Origin: Strongylocentrotus droebachiensis
Taxonomy: Eukaryota; Echinodermata; Echinoidea; Camarodonta; Strongylocentrotidae
NCBI GenBank assembly: GCA_035222895.1
Contig: JAVYIG010000641.1
Span: forward strand, 1-64,000
Reading direction: 5' to 3'
DNA: 64,000 nt
The first letter of the stretch is position 1, and the number at the start of each line of letters is the position of its first letter. Of the stretch, positions 13,201 through 25,200 are shown piece by piece. The notes under the pieces are model-generated. The model searched no databases, was not told the origin of the DNA, and was given only the letters and a program-made list of their open reading frames with translations. The position numbers were made by a program, and so were the translations under genes.

Positions 13201-16200
13201 TAAATATCATCATGTTTTATTTTAACTTTATATTTCTTTAGTTACATACAGAAAAGTGCTTTAAAAAAAATAAAATGCAGTAGAATTGCAATGACTAAAC
13301 ATAGTCTACTATATTTCTTATGAAGCTGTTTGTTAATGCTGAGGTTAAACATTAGGAACAATAGAAAATACAAGTACATGTACAGTTTGTACGACTAACG
13401 ACTGTGTTATGAAGAACATGCATGGACATTTGTAAACAAATGATAAATTTTGTGATAAATGTCGATCGATTCATGAATTCCAAGGTTTATAATTGAATAC
13501 ATTAAAAGAGTGTTCTTGAAGATAAGAAAAGATTTAGATTTAGCTGAACTAAATTGAGTGCTAAAATTCTAGATGGCATGCATACACTGTATGAAAGCCT
13601 TGAACTTCAATAAATTGACCCTGGTTCTCAACCAATTGTTAGCTTAATTAGTACATTGGTTAAGTAAATACCTGGCAGGAATTAATTCCTTGAAATGCTA
13701 GAGCGCCGTAATTGGCAGCAAAGCTAAAGCCGGGGTAATAATTCCCAAATTTGTTAGGGCGCCTTGAGCATAGCTAATTGGAGTGGATATCATATGTGTG
13801 CATTATGAATGTTTTTTTATTATTATTATCATTGCATTTTTCGGGCTTCAGACAATTTTTAATTTCTTTATTTTAAGTTTTAATTTGCATTTTTCATTTC
13901 TCTTTGTTTTCTTGCATTCATTTTCCTGATTTGTTTGCATCCATGTTTTGCTGTTTGCTTGCTTTCTGTGTGGTCGGTATACCAGATGGATCATCAAAGA
14001 AAATTCAACGAAAATCAACAACATTCCAATCAAACAACAGCTGTCTTACGATCTCAACTTGATGCTCGGTAAATGCATGTCTGCAGGCTTAGAGTCTTGA
14101 TGTGTTATCTATGTTTTATTTTTTACCTCTAATAATGATTTTATTCTAAAGTTAAAAGTTTTCTATGCAGCTACATTTAGTTTTAGCTTTTGGACTGATT
14201 TTGTTTTTCTTCTTCTTTTTTGGTTTTTGTTTGCATGCTATAATTTTGAGAGTGTCATCAGTCTGGGTTTTGCTCCATTTGTCAAATGATATAAATGTGT
14301 ATAGTGATGAAATATTGTAATTTAAAAGAAGGAAAAAATGTTTTTAAATTGTTAATGTACATGAATGTAATAGATCTTCTACTGATGTGCCATACTGATA
14401 ATCTCAGTTTTTATACAGAATAGATTTGAAAAAGATTTTTGATAAAGTGACACATTATTTTTTGGAAGTTGATTGTCCCTTTTGAGCACTGCATGTTGTT
14501 TGCAGGATGGGTGAGGTACAAATGTGCTCACTGAATTTTTCATTTTATTTGCAGGTTGGGTGAGGTACGAGATGTTTTGATGGATTTGAGGAACAGGGTA
14601 ACCACCGAGGAGACTGAAAGGAGGCAACAAGAACAGAATAATTTGATTAAGTAATTAATCAGCATTCCTCATCATTAATTTCTCACCATCAAATTCACTG
14701 TTTAATACTTGTGATTCCCCTTCTCTCTTTCTCTCTCTCTCTCTCTCTTTATTTCTTATTCTCATGTTGTATCATAGTACAGTCAGATGACAAAATAAAG
14801 TAGACACTCTTCATTGTTCAAAATTTCATATGAACCGTTAATAAAATATAAAGAAATATATATCAAATTAAATTACTGCCCTACAACAAAGATTGATATC
14901 AATTTTTGAAATTTCACTTTAGGTGGGCATATTCACTGTTGCTAGGCCAGATTGAGAATATTGCAAAAATAGAGCAAGTAGCCATTCAAATGTTAAGGAA
15001 CATGTGCATCTGTAAAGCATTCTTGTTAAACAACGAAAACGAGAATGAGAAACAATGAGGAGGATTGATCTCTGGATGTTAACTATAGTCTCAGGACTGA
15101 ATGGTTTTGACACGCACGGTCAAGATGCGTCTCCTTTACACCCAAGATCATGGACGAGCCTTACGATACCTGCAGTGCTCATCAACATTTGAATGTCTAG
15201 ATGCCCCATATTTGCAATTTTCTTTCAGACACTCATTTATTGTGAAATGGCTATTCTCACTCTTGCTTGAATGGTATGATTCCAATTGCACATCACCTGA
15301 AAGATGATTAATTATGTTTTTTTAATATATGAAAGACAAGATGATCTTTAACAATTATTTCAAAATCTTTTACTACAAATAGTGTCCACTTTCATTTTTT
15401 TTTTTTTTTTTTTGCTGAGTATATATATTCAGTTTTAAGTCAATACACTGCAAAATGATATTCAAGTTGATATAGAGCATTCACACCTCTTTTGTCTGAT
15501 AAAGTAATAATTATATGGACATAGTGTATAGTTTTTGTTTCTTAATTGTGATGTTATTAGTTTGTAAGTTCAAAACCACTTTGTATATATATCCAAGTCT
15601 GATCCGGATTCCCTTTCCATTTGTTCAGAATGAATGACGTGCAAGCCCAGCTGCATGAGGTGAGCAGGAAACGGGATGAATCCATGCACGCCTTGGATGT
15701 GGTGCAGCGAGAGAGAGAACATGCAGCAGACAATGAGAGACTTAAGATGCACGGCAAGATAGCAGAGATCGCTGAGGAAGTCAGTAAGAAGATCTTATCA
15801 AAAGAGATACGACTCAGAGAAGAGGCACAGCAGAAGTTTGGCAATATTGAAAAGGTGAGGAAAGAACTTCATATTAATCAGATATTTATAGTCATTCTTC
15901 TTTCGTGTCTATCATCTGATCTCAAATGTTCTGCCGGGCCTTTGCACACTGAAGAGCCTTCTGGCGGCCACTAGGTCTTCCAGGCAGCATTGGTCATCTA
16001 GGAGTGGGCATCTTAACAAGTGTAGTCATTGAGAGGGTTACAGTAGAATAAAGAAGAATTATCGTAATAATAAATAGAATATGTGAAAGGAGAGAGCAGT
16101 TGGCAATGGAAAAATGAGGAAAAAGAAACAAGTTTGTTTTTGACATCGGTCAAGAAGGAAAACGGACAGTAAGGATGAGAGTATGAAAAGAAATTATTCA

Positions 16201-19200
16201 TTTTAGTACATGGGACGAAATTCATGAAACATGAAGAAAATTACTCGTCACAAGAAAAAGGTCAGTAATGAGCTTTATTTGGGGTGCAATAGCTGCATAC
16301 CCCAAGAACCTCAAGGTATTGACTATGATATTGAAAACATTTATTGTTGAACAAATTTAAAACTCAATGACCATTGCATGTAAATACATATGCATTGTCG
16401 ACATCTATCCTTATCTGTTTTTTGTTTTGTATTTCCGTGTACAGCCTTGAACTCCAAAATTAAACAGTTTATTATTAATTGTAATGAGTATCTTTGCTGA
16501 ATACATGCTTGTAAGTGTAACAATAATAATCATGACAACATTTCTGTACTATTTGATGACAGTATCTTCATGCAGAGCAAGCAGCTCGTATAGCTCATGA
16601 GCAAGCAATGAGGGAAGAGAATGAGAAGAGATGGGCTGCTCTACAGAAACTCACTGAGGAAGAAGTACTTCATGTACGCGAAGGACAGAAGGTGAGTTGT
16701 GTATCAAGATACCATGAAGGACATTTTAGATAGTTACGAAGTACTATTGAGTGGCTTGATTCATGTGCAAAATAAATATGTGTGCATTGCATTCAACTTT
16801 AGGAGCAATTCACTGGAAAGCCCTATCAGAGCTGCCAACTATTCCATTTTGCCGGAATTACTCTGTTTTATCGTCCAAATTACCGTAGTACGTTTTTTCT
16901 TCATAAAATACTCTTTTTTTAAATTTTAATTAAAAAAAACAAAAAAAAAAAACATACCACACATACTGCCCTTAAATGTTGATTTGATCACAAATTCAAT
17001 AGAAAACTAAGTTTAAAACATACTTGAAGATAAAAATATTCCCAAAAAGAATGAAATGCCAATAATACCAAAATAAACCACACAAAAATACCTGCTTCTA
17101 TGGAAAAAAACAGCATGAGGAATGGACATTTTTGCATTGGAAGTGCATGTGTTGCGCGTGTTGTAAGTTTTGTTTTAATGAATTCCTTTTTTATGCCATC
17201 ATGGTTCCCTTTTTTGGTCGCACAAGGTTGGCAGCTCTGCCCTATGCACATTTGAAGAAACATTGTGATAGCCTCTTGTGTCAAGACAACTGGCTTGATT
17301 TTTCTTCTATTTTGTGTACTCATTACATAGCTAAATATTATATATTATAGCTATTTCATACATATATCGCAAATTTTGGCAGGTATAATTTATTTGTAGT
17401 TTCGAAGTTCAGTGTAGTTTTCTTTTGAGAACTTCTTTTCTTCCCTGAACAGAACTAACGATGATGATTTGATGATATATTTCTTTCGATCGCTTCTTCA
17501 GCTTGACAGGCATAAGAACGTTGGTGGTATGAATAAAGAGCAGAATTAATGATGATGATTTGATGATGTTTTTCTTTTGATTGCTTCTTCAGCTTGACAG
17601 GCATAAGAACGTTGGTGGTATGAATAAAGTGAGTGATACTGTGGAGAAGATGGAGAGACAATCCGCAGAAACAAGGAAACAACTTGAACAAGTGATGAAG
17701 GCTGAAATCAAAACAAGGTAATACAATCTCATCTATCTGAGAGTCAATGGGTTAAATATAACAATCTTGGGTCAGATAGGACCTCTAGTAGAGCTCAGGG
17801 GATCTATGGTGTTCGGCACTTTACCCTCTTTAAGCAGCCCATTAAAAAAAATGATTCCATGTTGTCTGTCGAAGAGCCTCTCCCAAAATTTCATTCACTA
17901 TAAAGGATTTGAAATTAGTTTCTTTCACATCATATTCCCAATTGATATTCAGATTTATTTTTAATTTTCAAGCGTAGTGTTGTGGAGAGCATTGATACAA
18001 AATATGATAATCTGCTATCAACTGATTTTGGCACAGGAAGGGACCTATTTTTTTTTTTTTTGGGGGGGGGGGAGAGGCTGGTTTTTTATTGTTTTTGTAT
18101 ATATTTTTTAACTTGTGTAATGGGTAGGTGTCATTTGAGAAATGAAAGAAGCAGCCGTGTTTATAGTAATGTTTCTAACCGTCTCAATGTATGTTTATTA
18201 TTCAGACAAAGTCAAGACAAGCAGATTGAGAGTAAGATAGAGGATGTTCAAGAGAAGCTTGGTGTTGCTATATCAACCCTCCAGCAAGCCATCGGAGGCA
18301 TCAATGATCAAGTCTCAAGCACCTCTAACGTGGTAAGATACATACTCTGACCAATCTCTTCTGTAGTCAGTGATGTAGTGATGGTGGTGAAAAAACCAAG
18401 GGTTCAGCGAAACACAAAGACGTAACTCCATATTTTGCCAAAATGAGTATTTGATATCAAAATGTTCAGAAAAATGTGGGCTTTCCAGGAAACACAAAGT
18501 CTTAACTCCACCCAATACCCCATTGAAGTCAATGGCTAGTGAAACATTGACTTAACTCTTTAAGGCCCAAGTGCTCAGTGACACATAAACCACCTTTCTC
18601 AAAATTGCCAAAATGGAGTTACGTCTTTGTGTCACTGACCCCTCGAAACTATCTTTAGAAAATATTAACAGTTGAAGTTTGTTATTTGTGTCATCAATGG
18701 TTAGTTTCAGCACAGTAGAATGAATTGGTAGCTAGACTAGGCATTCTGTCTTCTTGAGGCTATCAAATGTAATGTTTTCTAATTACTATATTTTGAGGCA
18801 TTGAGTTGTGTAGCACATTTATAGAATATCAATGGCAGCTGTATATTGGGTTTTGAGGTCATTTAACACATGGTCAACTGGGGAATCCTGTAATAAAAAA
18901 CAGAAATATAAGATATCTGCCTTTCATTTGTGCATGCGTTGAGATAAGGTGTCGGCTGCATTTTTATTATTGCTGACTTTTCCACATTTGCCTTCCCATA
19001 GTCATATCTAACCACATGAACATGTACCTTTTATTTGTCTCCCTGTATGTTTTTTTACTGAAATATAAGTTATCTGCCTTTCATTTGTGCACATGTTCGC
19101 GTTGAGATAAGGTATCGGCTGCTAATTAATTATTGCTTTCTTTTCCACATTGTTGTTGCCTTTCCATAGTCCTATCTAACCACATCTACATGTACCTTTT

Positions 19201-22200
19201 ATTTGTGTGCATGTATCTATGTAGAGTCAAGATAAGATGGTATCTGCTCTAGAGGAAGCTAAGAATGGTCAGCTGAGAGCAGTGACTGATCTAGACGCCA
19301 GGTTAGCTACTCTACAGAGTAAGATGGCTGTACAAGAAGAGACATTGGAAGACAGGATCCTAGCTGTAAGTTCAATCATCTCTTCATTAATAATAATAAT
19401 AGGCATTTCTATAGCGCCGTCTATCTAGAAATTCTATTCCGAGGCGCATTTATTATTATTATTAGCATTTCAAGGACATAATTCCTGCCAGGTACCCATT
19501 TACCTCTAATACATTGCAGACAAGTCAGGAGTTTTCATGAAAGATCTGTAATGACATTATGCATTTTAAACCAGATCCATGTCATGATGTAAGTAGAACA
19601 ATAGCAAAGTAACTTCTTCCATGTGAAGGGTCTCTCAAAATGAAAATATCAGTTAATTTTGTGCCATGTTTCTAATGTTACAAAATCAACTGGTGTTTAC
19701 CTCTTGACAAACAAGTGCATTATCTTCTAAGCAGGCAATTTTCTGGACTGCTGTAAGAATAAAATGTTTAAATCCAATTCACATATGTATCTTATCTTAA
19801 CTGTGAGGAAGTTATTTAACAATTGCAGACTTGTACAGTATAATTTATTGACTGTGTCTTACATTTCTTTCTTACCTTACAGGCTGTAGAAGAAGCACTA
19901 GGTGACCAGGTAAAGTCATTCAATACATCAAAGTATTTCATACTGTCAGTGTTCACATTGTATAATCATACTTTCCTCTCTGTGATAAAGATTGACAGCT
20001 TTACATATCCTTCAAGAGTTTGAAGTAAATTGGATAATTGTAATATATTTATTGTTTTATATGTTAATGACTTGATGTTTTAGGAAGTGTCTAAAAAACC
20101 ATAAATTTTCAACAGTCTTATCTTCTTTATTTTTGTTATTATTATTATTATTTTATTTTTTTTGGAGGGGGGTCGGGGAGAAATTTTCATATGTCAATTT
20201 CAAGAAGTAATCATAAATAATAGATAAGATAATACTAGAAGACACTTGAAACAAGTTTATTTAAAAAAGGCTTGGTCAACAACTTGTATTTTATATTACA
20301 CCGTAAACCTTTTTTTTGGTCAAAGTCTAATTGCCTGCAAAATAATACTTTTATGTAGACATGTTTGTGTTTTTTAATGATATATTATACTAAAGTAATT
20401 TTTATGATTTCTTCCTTTTTCATTTATTTCTCACAGGGCGCAAAGGTAAGTTTCTCGTATCATTCCTTCAAACCTTTAACATGTTTAGTAATACTTAGTA
20501 CTGGAACAAGATAACTCTGAGTGACACATTGTGTTTTCATCCCAAGCTATCTGGATCTTCAGCTGAAGGATTCAACAGATAATAGGATTTGTTTTAAATG
20601 CTCACACATAAGAATCTCATGCTAACATTATTGTGGTTTAGTGGATAAGTCACTTAAAAAGGTATCATAAGGTACAGATTTCTAACCCATGCCCTTTGGC
20701 TAGACCTTCATCTTTATTTGCCACTCTCAACCCAAGTGAAGTGAATGAATGGATACCTGGGGGAAGGAACTCCTTGAATGGTTCAGCTCCTTATATCAAG
20801 GCAACCAGGGTAGAACCAGGGTACATGTATTAATAAAAAACTCTTTGGAAGTGCATACAGCCATTATTGATATGTGCTTAACCCAATAGCAACTAAACCT
20901 CCAGAAACCACCCCTCCTTTTACTCACTGAACCGCCTGTCCGTTTTCAACGCGCTATAGTATCCGTTCTAGGGTCTACCGTTATAATGTTATACGTACGT
21001 AATCCTTACGATTACAGTAGGATTCTGCATAGAAAAATAGCACATGTTTTATATTGTTCAGAAAAATGTCAAAATGAGAGCAATATTGCTACATCTTCCA
21101 GTGAGTAATAATAGGCCATTTTTACACAATCTCTAGTTGCTAATGGGTTGATGAGAACAAAACCTTATCATTGTATTTGTTTTTTATGTTTGTAGGCAGC
21201 GAACCAGATTGTAGAAGATCACTCTGAGAACCTAGAGAAGATCAATGATTGGCAAGACACTGCTGATAAGAAGCTTGTCCATGTGAAGGAACGTATGGAT
21301 GAACTAGGTCCAGAGATCAGAGAGATGAATAGAACCAATGAAACATTACAAGAAGACATGAAGGGACTGGTAGATACAGAAGCTAAGGACAGGTGAGCAA
21401 TTGAGAGCTAATCGAAATTCTGGCGATGGTATTACATTTTGAGAGGAACCGGCTCGAAGTGGTTATGTCCCTGAGGCATTTTATCTACATTGCTCTTCTC
21501 CACCCTTGTGTTAAATGTATACCGGTACCTGGCAGTGGCGGATCCAGGGGGGTAAAAAGGGGGCACGTGCCCCCCCGGCCCAAAAAAAATATGTTAAAAT
21601 CAGCCCTAAATTCGCCCAAAATTTACTGAAAAACAGGGGCGTGCCCCCCCCCCCGGCCAATCTCTTTCCCACCGTGTGCCCCCCCGGCTAGAAATTCCTG
21701 GATCCGCCCCTGCCTGGTTATTATGTGTTTGTCACTGATTAAAGACTGAAATAACTCACTGTGCACAAAGATGTCTGACATGAAGTCTCTCACTTTATTC
21801 AGTTGTCTGTCGCCCTCTATCTGAATAGGCAGTACAGTGTTATAACTTGTAAGTCATATAAACAAGATATTGTCACACTGGTAAGATGCAAATATGATTT
21901 GATTAGCGTGTGCTCACCCATAAAAATACAACTGGCTGGAATACTCCACACTGGAGTGGATAATGTGTATTGTGAAGTGCAGAATTATGGATGAATTCAG
22001 TGATCAGGGTGATAATGATAAATTAACCTCTTTGGTCAGTCAGTGAACTATGTGGAAATTACCTGTACAAGTAATTTAAAACGGTCTAATATAAGGTATG
22101 TCACATTCTTTATGTGAAAATCTGATTTTTTTTTAGAGATACCCAGTTTACTTTTTAATGTCAAGATGTTGGCATTTCTGGTCTATCATGATGTTTATTA

Positions 22201-25200
22201 GTTGTATGGACCAAGAATATGTAAACATTATAAAAACATGCTGAAAATAATTGTCATGTGCCTGACATGTTAAACTCAGATTTTATATATACTAAGTACA
22301 TTGACTGCGCGATAAAACATGAGTACACAAGATGCTAAAACAAGCTTGATTGTGTTTGCAGGATCCGAGATGTTCAGATGGTACGTGCGGACCTAGCTAC
22401 CAAGTACACTCAGTTACAGCAGCAGATAGAGGCCGCAGCACAGAAGGCTGCACAGGGTGGTGGTGCACCAGCTGCTGCTCCTATACCAATCTCACAGAAA
22501 GAGAAGCTAGCAGCAGGCAAGGGAGGAGGCAAGGTGGATCCAGCAGCTCTGGAGAAAATGGAGTTCTTAGAAGAGGAGCTCAATAAGGTATCTGAACGTT
22601 TTCATTCCCTGTCCAGCCATCACATCTATCTCCATATTCATATTCATGTTCAACTTCAAACTTTGCTGGTTATGCCCAAAACAAACATACTGTAGTGGTA
22701 CGCTGATTTGGGCAAAACATTGACCTAAAGGGGGCGCTATATCAATAGAGGAGTTGTGTTAAGTTGATCATTTGTATGGTTATTAGTTTGACTTTGTATA
22801 CATCTAAATTTGAACAGAATTAATTCTGTCCCCGATAGTATGCCAGGAACGGGTAAACACCCACTGGACTTGAATTTCTGCATTAGATTTACAGGTGTTT
22901 ATTTCCGATAAGCATGTTAGACAATGGACTGTTTTTATGGGGGTCTAACATTCTTGCCCAAATCAAACATACTTTTGGCATAAAGAGCTTGATAAGGTAT
23001 TGCTACTTATTTAGTCCTTATGTTGATCCATGATTTCAACATGTTTATTGGTTATGTCCAAACTGGTATAAAGTTGGCAGAAATTGTCTGGCTGTTAAAA
23101 ACTATTAAAAAAATGAGACTTGCAGTGCAGCATGCCTATAGTGACCCTCCCCTTGTGTAGATTGCAAACCAAGGCCCTCACTTTTAATCTAGTTCATGTG
23201 GTGTTATGACTTTTTTCCCCCTTCTTGGTACAGAAATATATGTACGTAGGAATTAGGACCTTCTTTTCTGTGAATTACATTTTTGTGCCTCTTTCGACAA
23301 TTAAAGAAGGGATTAAAGCTCCAAATTAACTTGTGAATATTCATTAGTGGTACTTGTTTATAAACTCAGTAGCACAGGAGTGGTTAAGTTTGTAAAACAA
23401 AATTATGATCAATTATTTGTGTTTTGTGTATAAAGTGACCTATGAATTCAATTTGTGTTTTTGCAACTATCAGCAAAGGAAGAAGGTGGAAGAGGTCTGT
23501 ATTGAAAGAGTGTGCAGTGATCTTTGTGTTACACATCCCAACTTTCACTTATCCCTTATTTCATGTTTGAATTTAAACACTACTTTTTTTTGTATAGTTT
23601 CACCTTGCCCCAAACCCAACCCCTTCACAATGCACTTGTACCATTTGTTTGATTTCCTATGGATGATTTGTCCTCAAACTTTCACGTTCATTTTGTTGTT
23701 TTCATCAGCACTATAATTTCTTTATTTTTTCCTTAAGTACAGGAAACAGAAAACAAATGATATAGGTTTGTGTCCCTTTTCATCCTCATATCATCAGAGC
23801 CAGGAGGGCGTTAACTCTGTGTTTAAGTATTTGACGCCCTTCTAGCTCCAAACAGACAATATGAGATTGTAGAAAGTGAATTGAAATAGTTAATCTCCAT
23901 CAACCTATTCAGTTTTTTTGTTAAACCGTAATATATATTTTTAAAGCATGCACATAGTATGTATTATGTTCACTGATGTGTTTATGTTGATTGCACACCA
24001 TTCTGTCTTATGCTACTCATGTACTCTAGACATGCCGTTTATATGAATGCACAGAATGAATTTTAAATGACAAAATAGCTTACTATCCAAGACATGTATT
24101 TCATCTTCAGTCAATTACACCATTGAGATATTTAAGAGTATCATTCACCAGTAAAATTATTCTTATTTGAAACAGAATTTCATGTAGTGTTTTCTAATGT
24201 TTCCTGCCAATAAAATCACCTTCACTCTATAAAGTTGAACTGAACTGCACTGTGTATACATGTACAGTGCGTATCAAAAGAGAGTGTACCCAACTTTGCT
24301 AGCTCCTAAACAAAAAGTCATAACCAATATGACTTTGAAATCTATGTCATGATGAAGAGTAACTTATTTTCTGTCCAATGATACCCTATTCATATTATTT
24401 CTGCCACGGGTGAATGAGCACCAGGGTCTTTAAAAAGTATTGCCAAAACGTCTGAAATTGGCCTTGTTCCAAGTTTGGGCTTCAAGATCCAATGTGAGTT
24501 AGGCAATATGCATGTGCTTCTTCGGTTTTAAATCCTTTTAAAAGCTAAATTATGCCTCATGCTTCAGTGTTTCATTGTTTAACATGATGCCATATATCTA
24601 GGCTTTTACAGAACATTGTTGATCCACAGGATAACCTTTAACTATTTAAAACATTTTACTTGCACAAAACTTAAAAGATCAGAATACTACTCTGATATGT
24701 ATCTGAATACCTTTAAATTTGCATCTGTATACTTTTATGAATTGACTACACATCTGCTATATTTTTGATAAAACTAGATGATTCAAAATCAAGTGTAAGA
24801 ATGTTTTTCCATCATACTGCAGATTCCTCCAGGCATGTCTACATATGAAGAGTTTAATTCCAAAAGGAGCTAAATCCATTTTTGTAACTTTGTAGGAAAA
24901 AAAATAGTTTACCAGATTGTGTACAGGCGTCTATGGAAACGTGATATTAGAAGGAAATTTTTTCATAATTGCTCCCAAAATTATGTAAATAATTTTGTAG
25001 AAAGACAGGTACTTAGGTAAACAATGTTCTGATATCAATACTTAATTTTCATCAAAAGTGGATATAGCTCCTTTTAGAATTAAGCTCTGCATATGTGTGT
25101 GTCATACATTCTGCCCTATCATGTTTATTTGATTGCAGTCTCTGTAGGGTTGTAGGTGAAGTCTTACTCTCTCTGTGTTATGTTTTGTGTAGGTCAAAGA

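Larger units (their letters stand above)
22588..25192 (+). other. Gene 1 intron 16 (2.6 kb)
   Basis: Apart from the possible microexon at 23474 I see no coding sequence. A folded repeat occupies 24841-25097 just before the next exon. The stretch at 24265-24840 looks like old repeat DNA but has no ends I can define. Confidence 0.5.
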
